64,000 nucleotides of DNA from VFMC01 sp050248155. Its GTDB lineage: Bacteria > Actinomycetota > Acidimicrobiia > Acidimicrobiales > Ilumatobacteraceae. The notes below the pieces were generated by a model. The model ran no database searches, was not told the origin of the DNA, and saw only the letters and a list, made by a program, of their open reading frames with translations. Positions within the stretch are counted from its first letter, which is position 1; each line of letters begins with the position of its first letter. This document shows positions 1-8,498 of this stretch, piece by piece. A program made the position numbers and the translations under genes. The DNA is taken from contig JBFWSW010000007.1 of assembly GCA_050248155.1 (NCBI GenBank), positions 1 to 64,000 on the forward strand, read 5' to 3'.

Positions 1-112
1 GCTGCTCGACGACTACGGCATCGACCCACCCGAACGACCCGACCGCATCGGCGGCTGGCAAGGCGACCACCTCGACATCAACGAATGCCTCCTCGCCGCC
101 GGCTACCACTGA
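1..112 (+). CDS. C-terminal end of an unrecognised protein (partial)
   Basis: An open frame entering from the left edge (codons from base 2) encodes the last 36 residues of a protein and stops at TGA 110-112. The visible tail ends in GWQGDHLDINECLLAAGYH. Too little remains to assign a family. The stop codon lies at the edge of a 20-bp perfect palindrome, which could act as a terminator for this gene. Confidence 0.5.
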   Translation, partial: LLDDYGIDPPERPDRIGGWQGDHLDINECLLAAGYH

Positions 113-130
113 CTTCTCCGCGGAGAAGTC
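111..130. repeat. Perfect 20-bp palindrome after the first stop codon
   Basis: Bases 111-130 read GACTTCTCCG followed by its exact reverse complement. The palindrome overlaps the TGA of the leftmost partial gene and lies about 70 bp before the toxin-antitoxin operon. No T-run follows, so a terminator is possible but not typical; a protein-binding site is an alternative. The inner 14 bp (TTCTCCGCGGAGAA) recur at 3112-3125. Confidence 0.6.
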
Positions 131-173
131 CGCGCCTCGCGCGCCGATCGACTCCCTGCGTTCTCGCCGACTT

Positions 174-207
174 CTGAATTACTTCAGGTAAAGTGCCCGC
201 ATGCGGG
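174..207. promoter_or_regulatory. Candidate autoregulatory site of the toxin-antitoxin operon
   Basis: Two inverted repeats lie at the operon start: CTGAA-ttac-TTCAG at 174-187 and the perfect palindrome CCCGCATGCGGG at 196-207, which spans the ATG of the antitoxin at 201. Antitoxins of this kind commonly repress their own operon through such sites. The assignment rests on position and symmetry only. Confidence 0.3.
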
Positions 208-656
208 TCGTCGAACGACAGTTCTCCGAGTTCCTCCGACAACCGAATGAGGTCGTCGCGGAGCTGGCAGACCACGCCGTCGTACTGCGCCGGCGAAACG
301 CCCCAGCGCTCCGACTGAGCGAAGCTGATCGTGAAGACGAGCGCGATGAGGCATTCGACGCCCTCGCTCGGCTGCTGAGGAACCTTCTCGTTCATTCCCC
401 GGCGGGGCTGGAGTCGTCCATCGACGATGTGTTCCCCTGGGCGACCTTCCTTCCGCCGCGGGATCGCAGGCTGTTCGTCGACGAGATGACTCAGACGATG
501 CTCGCCGTCGCGACGATCGGCAACTTTGCGCCGATTGGTCAGCTACTTCGGGAATGGAAGGCCACCGCCGAGATCCACGCTGACCCTCGCCTCGCCCGCA
601 GGCTGCGGCGTCGACTGGATTCGACCGGTGACGCGGTACCGGCGCCAGCCGGCTGA
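201..656 (+). CDS. Phd-like antitoxin of a type II toxin-antitoxin pair
   Basis: This 151-residue protein starts MRVVERQFSEFLRQPNEVV, the kind of N-terminus seen in Phd/prevent-host-death antitoxins, where this part binds operator DNA. A charged middle (SEADREDERDEAFDALARLL) and a helical C-terminal half follow, which is longer than a classical Phd antitoxin of about 80 residues. The extra C-terminal region probably contacts the toxin. The stop is 5 bp before the start of a small RelE-like gene, and this order and spacing are the main support for the call. The ATG at 201 lies inside a 12-bp palindrome, consistent with autoregulation. Family membership is recalled from related actinobacterial pairs, not computed. 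Confidence 0.6.
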   Translation: MRVVERQFSEFLRQPNEVVAELADHAVVLRRRNAPALRLSEADREDERDEAFDALARLLRNLLVHSPAGLESSIDDVFPWATFLPPRDRRLFVDEMTQTMLAVATIGNFAPIGQLLREWKATAEIHADPRLARRLRRRLDSTGDAVPAPAG

Positions 657-661
657 TCCGG

Positions 662-1006
662 ATGCCGAAGCGCAAAGAACGGGTCGGCCCGCCGCCGGCC
701 ACCGGTGGCTGGGACTTCCGGTTCGCGACGAACGATGCCGTCACGGGTTGGGAGCAGATCTGCTCGGCGGCGAGCGCCAACGCACGGACTGCTTGGGAAC
801 GGATCACGGCTGACCCGAGACGCCGTGACTCACGGCAACACCCGCTCAGAGGGTCGCTCGGCTCCCGCGCTGTCAACGGGATCGAGATGGAACAGTGGCA
901 GTACGAAGTCACCGCTGGAGGCCGCATCTGGTACTGCATCGACAACGACCGCAGGACGGTCTGGATGACCGAAGCGAGCGTCGGTCACCCGAAGGCCACG
1001 GAGTAG
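662..1006 (+). CDS. RelE-like toxin of a type II toxin-antitoxin pair
   Basis: This basic 114-residue protein starts MPKRKERVGPPPATGGWDF and ends near TVWMTEASVGHPKATE. The pattern GWEQIC...ARTAWERI followed by WQYEV, GRIWYCID and a C-terminal strand with GHPK resembles RelE/ParE-superfamily nucleases of actinobacteria, which cleave mRNA on the ribosome. It sits 5 bp after the antitoxin, so the two are almost certainly co-transcribed and translationally coupled. The YihY gene starts 58 bp after the stop. Activity is inferred from family and context. Confidence 0.65.
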   Translation: MPKRKERVGPPPATGGWDFRFATNDAVTGWEQICSAASANARTAWERITADPRRRDSRQHPLRGSLGSRAVNGIEMEQWQYEVTAGGRIWYCIDNDRRTVWMTEASVGHPKATE

Positions 1007-1064
1007 ACCCGAGCGCCGGCGCCGAGCTCCCCGAGCAGAAACCAGGCCTCCGACGGCACCTCGG

Positions 1065-2099
1065 GTGGATCGACGGATGCGACACGCGAGACTGTTCCGA
1101 ATGGCTGTGGGAGTTCGCGAACGAGCGTCGCGCGTCGTCGAGCGGGTCGACCGGGTCCAGCGGCGGCGTCGGCCGCTCGGGTTCGTCGTTGCGGTCGCGA
1201 AGAAGTTCAGCGACGACCGCGCCGGTCAGCTGGCCGCGCTCATCGCGTACTACAGCTTCTTCTCGGTGTTCCCGCTCATGCTCTTGCTCGTGACCGTGCT
1301 CGGCTACGTGTTCCACGGCCACCCGGAGCTGCAGAAGGACATCGCCGGATCGGCGCTCGAGCAGATCCCGGTCGTCAGCGACGGGCTCACCACAGGCACG
1401 CTCGCCGGGCACGGGGCCGGTCTCGCCGTCGGCCTGTTCGGTGCGCTCTGGGCGGGAACCAGCGCGATGGTCGCCGGGCAGAACGCGATGAACGCGGTGT
1501 GGGACGTGCCGATCCACGACCGGCCCAACTTCTTCCTTGCCAAGCTGCGCGCCCTCATCATGCTCGGTGTGCTCGGGCTCGGCCTGATCGGCGCCACCGT
1601 CGTGAACGCCATCGCCGCATCGATCGAAGGCCTCGACGTGTTCACCCAGATCGGTGTGGCGCTCGGCAACGTCGCATTGAACATCGTCGTCGTGGGGTTC
1701 GCGTTCCAGACGCTCACCGACCGTCGGCTGACGTTGCAGCAGATCCTGCCCGGCGCAGTGATCGCCGGCATCGCGTATTACGGCTTCCAGACGCTGGGTA
1801 CGCGGCTCGTCGCGACGCGCATCAACGAGGCGAGCGACACGTACGGCACGTTCGCCACCGTCATCGGCCTGCTGACCTACTTCTACGTGCTCGCCCAGGT
1901 CACCCTGTTCGCCGCCGAGGTGAACGTCGTGCGCGACCTGCGCCTCTACCCGCGCAGCATCCACGGCGACGACCTGACGGAAGCCGACCGGCGCGCGCAC
2001 GAGATCTTCGAACGCGAGGCCCGTCGCCGAGCCCTCGACGAGGACGAGGCCGACCGCGACGAGGACGATCGCGACGAGGGTGATCAGGACGAGGGCTGA
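1065..2099 (+). CDS. YihY/BrkB family inner-membrane protein
   Basis: A 344-residue multi-spanning membrane protein. After a basic N-terminus the segment GQLAALIAYYSFFSVFPLMLLLVTVLG matches the hallmark region of the YihY/virulence-factor BrkB family (first membrane segment with a YYxxFSxFPL pattern). Five more hydrophobic segments follow. The C-terminus is a highly acidic tail of Asp/Glu-Arg repeats (about residues 322-344), atypical for the family and probably cytoplasmic. Start choice is uncertain: ATG 1065 is used, but ATG 1101 (MAVGVRERAS) would also keep the domain. The last 16 bp overlap the convergent MscS gene. The transport role of the family is not settled. Confidence 0.85.
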   Translation: MDRRMRHARLFRMAVGVRERASRVVERVDRVQRRRRPLGFVVAVAKKFSDDRAGQLAALIAYYSFFSVFPLMLLLVTVLGYVFHGHPELQKDIAGSALEQIPVVSDGLTTGTLAGHGAGLAVGLFGALWAGTSAMVAGQNAMNAVWDVPIHDRPNFFLAKLRALIMLGVLGLGLIGATVVNAIAASIEGLDVFTQIGVALGNVALNIVVVGFAFQTLTDRRLTLQQILPGAVIAGIAYYGFQTLGTRLVATRINEASDTYGTFATVIGLLTYFYVLAQVTLFAAEVNVVRDLRLYPRSIHGDDLTEADRRAHEIFEREARRRALDEDEADRDEDDRDEGDQDEG

Positions 2100-2992
2100 G
2101 CCCGGGGATAGGTGACGGTCACCTGGGGGAACGGGATATCGATCCCGACCCGGTCGAAGCGTTGCTTGATCCGCTTGCGGAGCTCGCGCCCGACCGACCA
2201 CTGCTCGGCCGGCAAGGTGGTGACGACGAGGCGGACGTCCACCGACGACTCACCGAGGCGCTCGACGCCCCAGACCTCCGGCGTGGTCGTGATCTTGCTC
2301 GCGAACTCCTGGTCCGCCGCGACCTCGTCGGCAACCTCGCGCAGGGTGTCGATCGCCAGGTCGAGATCGGTGTCGTACGAGACGCCGACGTCCACGACCG
2401 CTCGCGAGAAGACCTGGCTCATGTTGCCCACTCGCCGGATCTCGCCGTTCGGCACGTGCCACGCCGTGCCGTCGACGGATCGGATGCGCGTCACGCGCAG
2501 CGACACCGACTCCACGACGCCACTCGCCGGACCGACGTCGATGATGTCGCCGACGCCGAACTGGTCCTCGAGGAGCATGAGCGCACCGGAGAACAGATCG
2601 CGGAAGATGCTCTGCGCGCCGAATCCGATGGCGACGCCGGCGATGCCCGCGCCGGCGATCAGCGGCCCAAGGTCGATGCCGATCGCCCCGAGCACCATCA
2701 TGATCGCGAGCGCCCAGAGGGCCACGGAGATGAAGCTGCTCGTCACCGCGACCAGCGCGTCGACGCGCTGAGTCCGGCGCAACAGCGCCGCCTCGTCGTT
2801 GTTGAGCAGGCCGATCCGCGAAAGCGCGTGGTCGCTGCCCCGGTCGACGAAGCCGCCGATCGCCCGCCGAAGAAGTCGCTTGAGCAGCCGCGACAGCACG
2901 AGCGCGAGGAGGAGGACGACCACGATCCGGCCGGCCGGCCGCGACGCGTCGCCGAGCCAGTCACGGATGTCGTCCCAAGCAGTTGCCGTCAT
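2084..2992 (-). CDS. MscS-family mechanosensitive ion channel
   Basis: This 302-residue protein has N-terminal membrane helices (GRIVVVLLLALVLSRLL; FISVALWALAIMMVLGAIGI), then the pore-lining segment AGAGIAGVAIGFGAQSIFRDLFSG, the Gly/Ala-rich TM3 signature of MscS. The beta domain follows (EDQFGVGDIIDVG...VESVSLRVTRIRSVDG...VPNGEI) and then the mixed alpha/beta C-terminus. Such channels open under membrane tension to release solutes during osmotic downshock. It is convergent with, and overlaps by 16 bp, the YihY gene. The ATG at 2992 places a short helix before the first membrane segment. Confidence 0.9.
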   Translation of the reverse strand: MTATAWDDIRDWLGDASRPAGRIVVVLLLALVLSRLLKRLLRRAIGGFVDRGSDHALSRIGLLNNDEAALLRRTQRVDALVAVTSSFISVALWALAIMMVLGAIGIDLGPLIAGAGIAGVAIGFGAQSIFRDLFSGALMLLEDQFGVGDIIDVGPASGVVESVSLRVTRIRSVDGTAWHVPNGEIRRVGNMSQVFSRAVVDVGVSYDTDLDLAIDTLREVADEVAADQEFASKITTTPEVWGVERLGESSVDVRLVVTTLPAEQWSVGRELRKRIKQRFDRVGIDIPFPQVTVTYPRAQPSS

Positions 2993-3072
2993 GTCACTCC
3001 CATGGGTGAAGCGCCGCCGCCCGCGCCAGGGTAACGCGACGCCTCTCCGTCACCGCGTGTGGCCCGGGCGGT

Positions 3073-3459
3073 TCAGACGCCGGAGGGCTTGACGCGGATG
3101 AGGTCGCGGGTTTCTCCGCGGAGAACCCGGACCACGAGTTGGCCGTTGGTGACCGAGGCCTCGACGGCGCCGCCGAAGCCGCGCGGGACGTCGATCTCGC
3201 GCTCGTATCCCCCGTACTCCCATTCGTGGATCAGGTACTGGCGCGGCGCGGCGCTGCGCAGGCGTGCGTAGAACCGCAGGCTCTGCCCGTGCATCTCGAC
3301 CGTGACGTCACCGGGCGTGACGGCGGGGAGGGGAGCGACGACGACGAGGGCGCCCGACGTCTCGTACACGTTGACCGGGACTCGCTGTGGCTGCATCGTC
3401 CGCTCGAGGTCGGACGTCGCTTCGACCACCTCGTCCCGGCGAAGTTGCTCGACTGCCAT
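3073..3459 (-). CDS. Hsp20/alpha-crystallin-type small heat shock protein
   Basis: The product is about 128 residues from the ATG at 3459 (a GTG at 3480 would add seven residues). It shows the alpha-crystallin fold pattern: PVNVYETSGALVVVAPLPAV, then DVTVEMHGQSLRFYARL, the strand YEREIDVPRGF and the closing NGQLVVRVLR. Such proteins are ATP-independent holdases. The usual A-x-x-x-N-G-V-L motif appears as ASVTNGQLVV. It is monocistronic, between MscS on the same strand and a divergent dehydrogenase gene. The coding sequence contains the 14-bp palindrome TTCTCCGCGGAGAA also found at 114-127. Confidence 0.85.
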   Translation of the reverse strand: MAVEQLRRDEVVEATSDLERTMQPQRVPVNVYETSGALVVVAPLPAVTPGDVTVEMHGQSLRFYARLRSAAPRQYLIHEWEYGGYEREIDVPRGFGGAVEASVTNGQLVVRVLRGETRDLIRVKPSGV

Positions 3460-3564
3460 GCGCGACCGTACCTCACGCACGTTGGAGAGTGGGGCGATCG
3501 AGGTCGGATGATCTGTTCCGATTCATCGCACCGAGTGGTGCGACAGTTCCACTACGATCGGTGC

Positions 3565-4635
3565 ATGTTCACTCGGGTCGCGGTGTTGGGGTTGGGCAAG
3601 GTCGGCCTGCTCGCGGCGCACTTGTTGCGCGACGCCGGGTTCGAGGTGATCGGGCTCGACGTCCGACCGCGGCACGAGGACGCGTCGGTGCCGGTCGAGG
3701 TCGTCGACGTCAGCGACTCCGAGTCGCTCACCACCCATCTCGTCGCCGTCGACGCGGTGCTGTCCTGCCTGCCGTACCACCTGAACCGCAGGATCGCCGA
3801 GGCCGCCCACGCACTCGGCATCCACTACTTCGACCTCACCGAGGACACGGCGACGACGACGGCGATCCTCGACATGAGTGCCACTGCTCGAGGGGTGATG
3901 GCCCCGCAGTGCGGGCTGGCGCCCGGCTTCGTCTGCATCGTCGGTGCATCGCAGGCGGCGCGGTTCCAGCGGTGCCGATCGATCCGCATGCGCGTCGGCG
4001 CGCTGCCGCAACACCCAACAGGCCTGCTCGGCTATGCGTTCAACTGGTCGCCAGAAGGCGTCGTGAACGAGTACCTCAACGACTGCGAAGTGATCGAGGA
4101 GGGCGTCCGCAAGTGGGTCAGCTCGATGGAGTGGCGCGAGACGATCTACGTGCACGGCACCCAGCTCGAAGCCTTCACCACCTCGGGTGGGTTGGGCACG
4201 ATGTGCGACACCTACCACGGCCGCGTCGAGAACCTCGACTACAAGACGATGCGCTACCCGGGCCACATGGACCTGATGAACTTCTTCTTCCACGAGCTGC
4301 TCATGCGCCAGCGGCGCGAGCTCGCCGGCGAGATCCTGACGCACGCGAAGCCCGCGGTCAGCGACGACGTCGTGTACATGCACGTCGCATCCGAGGGCGA
4401 GATCGACGGACATCTCCGGCGACTCGAGTTCGTCCGTGCCTACTACCCGCGCCACATCGCCGGACTCCAGAGCACGGCGATCGCGTGGACCACCGCGAGC
4501 TCGGCCGCCTCGGTCATCGAGCTCGTGCGCGACGGCGCCGTCGCGAGCACGGGGTTCCTGAAGCAGGAGGACATCCCGCTCGACGCGTTCCTCGCGACCC
4601 AGTCGGGCCTCGCGTTCGCCGACGGGCAATCCTGA
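3565..4635 (+). CDS. Saccharopine dehydrogenase-like NAD(P)-binding protein
   Basis: The 356-residue product starts at ATG 3565 with a Rossmann motif (VAVLGLGKVGLLAAHLL). The saccharopine-dehydrogenase-type C-terminal domain follows, with ...LPYHLNRRIAEAAHALG, HYFDLTED and GLAPGFVCIVGA, the last being the conserved GxxPG loop. The family includes lysine 6-dehydrogenase and saccharopine or carboxynorspermidine dehydrogenases that work on amino-acid imines, so an amino-acid substrate is likely but unknown. An upstream in-frame extension exists, but only this start gives a proper Rossmann N-terminus. The damaged VOC gene follows 36 bp downstream. Confidence 0.8.
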   Translation: MFTRVAVLGLGKVGLLAAHLLRDAGFEVIGLDVRPRHEDASVPVEVVDVSDSESLTTHLVAVDAVLSCLPYHLNRRIAEAAHALGIHYFDLTEDTATTTAILDMSATARGVMAPQCGLAPGFVCIVGASQAARFQRCRSIRMRVGALPQHPTGLLGYAFNWSPEGVVNEYLNDCEVIEEGVRKWVSSMEWRETIYVHGTQLEAFTTSGGLGTMCDTYHGRVENLDYKTMRYPGHMDLMNFFFHELLMRQRRELAGEILTHAKPAVSDDVVYMHVASEGEIDGHLRRLEFVRAYYPRHIAGLQSTAIAWTTASSAASVIELVRDGAVASTGFLKQEDIPLDAFLATQSGLAFADGQS

Positions 4636-4671
4636 CGGTTCGTTCCGAGGGCGCGTGGGAAGATCTCGCGC

Positions 4672-5057
4672 ATGTCCATCCGCATCGAGACCTACAGCGT
4701 CGACGCGCGCGACCCGTACACGATCGCCCGGTGGTGGGCGCTGGCGCTCGGCTGGGAGGTGACCGACGGCGGACCCGGCGGCGACGAGGTCAGCATCGCC
4801 CCCCGAGCGACTCGCCACAGCGCAACGTCGTGCCCGAGTTGCTCTTCTGCAAGGTGCCCGAGGGGAAGACGGTGAAGAACCGCATCCACCTCGACCTGCG
4901 ACCCGACGACCAGGCGGCCGAGGTCGCCCGATTCGAGGGCTTCGGCGCGACGCGTGTCGATGTCGGTCAGGAAGGCAACCCGGACGCGACCTGGGTCGTC
5001 CTCGCCGACCCCGAGGGCAACGAGTTCTGCATTCTCCGCACGCGCCCCGCAGACTGA
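4672..5057 (+). pseudogene. VOC/glyoxalase-like protein with a frameshift
   Basis: The first frame from ATG 4672 gives a glyoxalase-like N-terminus (MSIRIETYSVDARDPYTIAR, then WWALALGWEV) as far as VSIAP. The rest of the domain (PQRNVVPELLFCKVPEGKTV, NRIHLDL, ADPEGNEFCILRT) lies in another frame that stops at 5057. The frames join cleanly if the C6 run at 4799-4804 had one more C, giving IAPPSDSPQRN. The disruption is therefore a one-base deletion in a homopolymer. It could be a sequencing error, in which case this is an intact protein of about 128 residues. The DPEGNEFC end is typical of VOC metal-dependent enzymes; the substrate is unknown. Confidence 0.75.
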
Positions 5058-5067
5058 CGCCGCCGGA

Positions 5068-7473
5068 TCAGATGCCTTCGGCAGCGTTGAGGTTCTCCTC
5101 GTCGACGGCTTGACCGGCTGCGAGCCGGGCGAAGATCGACGGAGGCTCGCGCCACGGGTTCGGCAGCGTGCCTGCCTCGGCATCGGTGATCGCCTGCCAC
5201 ACCCGCTGGCTGGTGCACGGTAAGTCGATGTGGCGCACGCCGAGGTGCGACAGCGCGTCGATGATCGCGTTCTGCACGGCCGGGGTGCTGCCGATCGTGC
5301 TCGCCTCGCCGATCCCCTTCGCGCCGAGTGGGTTCAACGGCGTCGGCGTCTCGGTGCTGTGGACCTCGAAGCTCGGGAACTCGGCGGCCGACGGGAACCC
5401 GTAGTCCATGAAGTTGCCCGTGAGCGGATTGCCGTCCTCGTCGTAGACGACCTGCTCGTACAGCGTCTGGCTGACACCCGCAGCCACACCACCGTGCTGC
5501 TGCCCTTCGACGAGCAGCGGGTTCAGCACCGTGCCGCAGTCGTCGACGGCGACGTGACGAAGCAGGGTGACCTTGCCCGTCTCGCGATCGACCTCGACGA
5601 CGGCGATGTGCGCGCCGAAGGGGAACGTCGCATCGCCCTGGTCGAAGTCGAGCTGGGCAGCGAGGCCGAGCGTGCCGTCGGTGTGATCGACCTCGTCGTC
5701 GTCGGCCGCCGCTCGCGCAAGGGCGGCCCAGTCGAGCGCGGTCGCCGGTACGCCGGCCACGCCGACAGTGCCCGCGTCGATGTCGACGACGACGTCGGCG
5801 GCGTCGGCCTCGAGCAGACGGGCAGCGAGCTGGCGCGCCTTGTCGACGACCGCTTCGGTCGCCTTCAGGACGGCCGACCCACCGAGCTGCAGGGACCGTG
5901 AACCGCCTGTGCCCCCGCCTCGGGGAACGACGTCGGTGTCGACCGGGACGAGCCGGATGTTCTCGACCGGGATGCCCGTCCGCGAGCTCACGATCATCGC
6001 GAACGCTGTCTGGTGGCCCTGCCCGTGGGCCGAGGTGCCGGCCATCACCGTCGCGGTGCCGTCGTCGTTGATCGCGACCGATCCGTACTCGCTCGCGCCA
6101 CCGCCGGCCGTGATCTCGACGTAGGCGGAGACCCCGATGCCGAGCAGGTTGCGATCGCCGGCCTCACGACGCCGGTGCTGCTCGGCGCGCAGGTCGTCGT
6201 AGCCGACGAGCCGCGCTGCCTCGTCGAGCGGGGTGCGGTAGGCGCCGGTGTCGTAGGTGATGCCGGTCAGCGTGCGGAAGGGGAACACGTCGTCGGCGAG
6301 CAGGTTCTTGCGCCGCAGCTCGATCGGATCGATGCCGAGGTCGAGCGCGGCGTGATCGACTGCTCGCTCGAGCAGCGCCGTGGCCTCGGGCCGTCCGGCG
6401 CCGCGGTAGGCGCCGGTCGGCGTCGTGTTCGTGGTGGCGACGGCGATGTCGAACTGGATCGCCGGGAACGCGTAGGTGCCGTTCGACATGCGGCGCGTCC
6501 CAGCCGGCAGGTACGCACCGATGGTGGGGTACGCCCCGCCGTCGCCGACGAGGTGGACGCGCAGGCCGGTGAACGTGCCGTCGCTGCGGCAGCCGAGCTC
6601 GACGTACTGGATCTGCGCACGGCTGTGGTACAGCGCCACCATGTCCTCGCTGCGCGTGCCGGCCCACACGACGGCGCGCTGCAAGCGGTGCGCGGCGGCG
6701 GCGACCACGGTCTGCTCGGGATAGAGACCCGCCTTGCCGCCGAACCCGCCTCCGACATGCGGGGTGACGAGGTGGATCTGCTGCTTGGGAAGCCCGAGCG
6801 CGCGAGCGAGGATGCTCTGCATGAGGTGTGGCATCTGCGTCGAGCCGTACACGAGCAGGCGGCCCTCGGCGTCGGGGGCGGCCGCAGCGCCGAGCGGCTC
6901 GAGTGGTGCGACGGCGATGCGCTGGTTCACGTAGCGGCCGCGCACCACGAGGTCGGCGTCGGCGAAGATCTCGTCGTTGACCGGGTCGGTCGTCGACAGC
7001 GCGACGTTGTCGCCGTGCTCGTCGAACACCAGCGGGGCGTCCTCCTCGAAGGCCTCCTCCGGATCGACCACGGCAGGCAGCGCGTCGTACTCGACGACCA
7101 CCATGTCGGCGGCATCTTTCGCCTGCGTCTCGGTCTCGGCGAGCACGGCGACGATCGCTTCACCGACGAAGCGAACCTTGCCGCTCGCCAGCGGCGGGCG
7201 GGCGAAGTGCTCGTGCACGGCGACCATGCTCTGGTGCGGAGCGACGCCGAGGGTGTCGGCGGTGAGCACCGCAGCGACGCCCGGCGCCACCTCGGCCGCG
7301 CTCGTGTCGATGGACACGATGCGTGCATGGGCCATCTCGCTGCGGACGAACACGAGGTGCAACGGGTCGTCGAGCGGCAGATCGGCGAGGTATCGAGCCC
7401 CTCCGACGAGCAGTTCCGGGTCTTCGGTTCGGAGCACGCGCGTGCCGAGGATCGATCCAGCCATGTGGGGCAA
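5068..7473 (-). CDS. Xanthine dehydrogenase family molybdopterin-binding subunit (CoxL-like, form II type)
   Basis: This 801-residue protein has the full large-subunit architecture of molybdenum hydroxylases: an N-terminal aldehyde oxidase/xanthine dehydrogenase a/b hammerhead domain (LGTRVLRTEDPELLVGGARY), then Mo-cofactor binding motifs PHVGGGFGGK, AYRGAGRPEA, GQGHQTAF and the C-terminal GAKGIGEAS with the catalytic Glu. AYRGAGR rather than AYRCSFR marks it as a form II/other-substrate enzyme, not a true CO dehydrogenase. No FAD (medium) or Fe-S (small) subunit lies next to it, so those must be encoded elsewhere. The aldo/keto reductase upstream ends 24 bp before its ATG, suggesting an operon. 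The substrate is unknown; an aldehyde or N-heterocycle is the family norm. Confidence 0.88.
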   Translation of the reverse strand: MPHMAGSILGTRVLRTEDPELLVGGARYLADLPLDDPLHLVFVRSEMAHARIVSIDTSAAEVAPGVAAVLTADTLGVAPHQSMVAVHEHFARPPLASGKVRFVGEAIVAVLAETETQAKDAADMVVVEYDALPAVVDPEEAFEEDAPLVFDEHGDNVALSTTDPVNDEIFADADLVVRGRYVNQRIAVAPLEPLGAAAAPDAEGRLLVYGSTQMPHLMQSILARALGLPKQQIHLVTPHVGGGFGGKAGLYPEQTVVAAAAHRLQRAVVWAGTRSEDMVALYHSRAQIQYVELGCRSDGTFTGLRVHLVGDGGAYPTIGAYLPAGTRRMSNGTYAFPAIQFDIAVATTNTTPTGAYRGAGRPEATALLERAVDHAALDLGIDPIELRRKNLLADDVFPFRTLTGITYDTGAYRTPLDEAARLVGYDDLRAEQHRRREAGDRNLLGIGVSAYVEITAGGGASEYGSVAINDDGTATVMAGTSAHGQGHQTAFAMIVSSRTGIPVENIRLVPVDTDVVPRGGGTGGSRSLQLGGSAVLKATEAVVDKARQLAARLLEADAADVVVDIDAGTVGVAGVPATALDWAALARAAADDDEVDHTDGTLGLAAQLDFDQGDATFPFGAHIAVVEVDRETGKVTLLRHVAVDDCGTVLNPLLVEGQQHGGVAAGVSQTLYEQVVYDEDGNPLTGNFMDYGFPSAAEFPSFEVHSTETPTPLNPLGAKGIGEASTIGSTPAVQNAIIDALSHLGVRHIDLPCTSQRVWQAITDAEAGTLPNPWREPPSIFARLAAGQAVDEENLNAAEGI

Positions 7474-7497
7474 CCTACCCGGCAGCGACGTGGGGTG

Positions 7498-8466
7498 TCA
7501 GAAGCCTGCGACCTCCTGGGGTGTGTAGGGCTGCTCGAGCGCGGCGATCTCGTCGTCGGTGAGCTCGATCTGCACCGAGGCAGCGGCGTCGTCGAGGTGG
7601 TGCGGCTTGGTCGCTCCGACGATCGGAGCAGACACGGCTGGATGCTTCGACACCCATGCCAACGCGATCCGGGCGCGGGGCACGCTGCGCTCGTCGGCGA
7701 TCCGGGCGAGCGCGTCGACGATGCCACGGTCGGCGCCTTGGTACAGCGTCTTGCCGAACTCGTCGGTCTCGCGCCGATGCGTGTGCGCATCCCAGTCGCG
7801 GGTGAGCATCCCTCGCGCGAGGGGACTCCAGGGGATGACGCCGACGCCCTGATCGACGCACAACGGCAGCATCTCGCGCTCCTCCTCTCGGTAGAGGAGG
7901 TTGTAGTGGTTCTGCATCGTCACGAACCGCGTCCAACCGTTGCGCTCGGCCACCTGCTGCGCCTTGGCGAACTGCCACGCCCACATCGACGACGCCCCGA
8001 TGTACCTCGCCTTGCCGGCCTTCACGACGTCGTGCAGCGCCTCCATCGTCTCCTCGATCGGCGTGTGATCGTCCCACCGGTGGATCTGGTAGAGGTCGAC
8101 GAAGTCGGTGCCGAGCCGGCGCAGGCTGGCATCGATCTCGTGCATGACCTCCTTGCGCGACAGACCGCGCCCGTTCGGCCCTTTGCGCATCACCCCGCAC
8201 AGCTTGGTGGCGATGACGATCTCCTCACGACGCGCCATGTCGGCGAGCGCCTTGCCGACGATCTCCTCGCTCGTGCCGTCGGAGTACACGTTGGCGGTGT
8301 CGAAGAAGTTGATGCCGAGATCGAGCGCGTGCCGGATGAAGGGTCGGCTCGCGTCCTCGTCGAGGCTCCAGGGGTGGTTGCCGCGATCGGGCGCGCCATA
8401 GCTCATGCAGCCGAGGCAGATGGCGGAGACGTCGAGACCGGTGGTGCCGAGCTTGCGGTACTTCAT
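7498..8466 (-). CDS. Aldo/keto reductase
   Basis: This 322-residue TIM-barrel oxidoreductase has the complete AKR catalytic tetrad: Asp56 and Tyr61 in FFDTANVYSDG, Lys88 in IATKLCG and His129 in YQIHRWD. The NADPH-binding C-terminal signature is also present (GVIPWSPLARGML; IVGATKPHHLDDA). It follows the AKR pattern for NADPH-dependent reduction of aldehydes and ketones. It is the first gene of a probable two-gene operon with the CoxL-like subunit and is divergent from the hot-dog protein, with only 32 bp between the starts. Confidence 0.9.
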   Translation of the reverse strand: MKYRKLGTTGLDVSAICLGCMSYGAPDRGNHPWSLDEDASRPFIRHALDLGINFFDTANVYSDGTSEEIVGKALADMARREEIVIATKLCGVMRKGPNGRGLSRKEVMHEIDASLRRLGTDFVDLYQIHRWDDHTPIEETMEALHDVVKAGKARYIGASSMWAWQFAKAQQVAERNGWTRFVTMQNHYNLLYREEEREMLPLCVDQGVGVIPWSPLARGMLTRDWDAHTHRRETDEFGKTLYQGADRGIVDALARIADERSVPRARIALAWVSKHPAVSAPIVGATKPHHLDDAAASVQIELTDDEIAALEQPYTPQEVAGF

Positions 8467-8498
8467 GCGTGCGATCTTCGCGCTTGTAGGGTCGAGCC

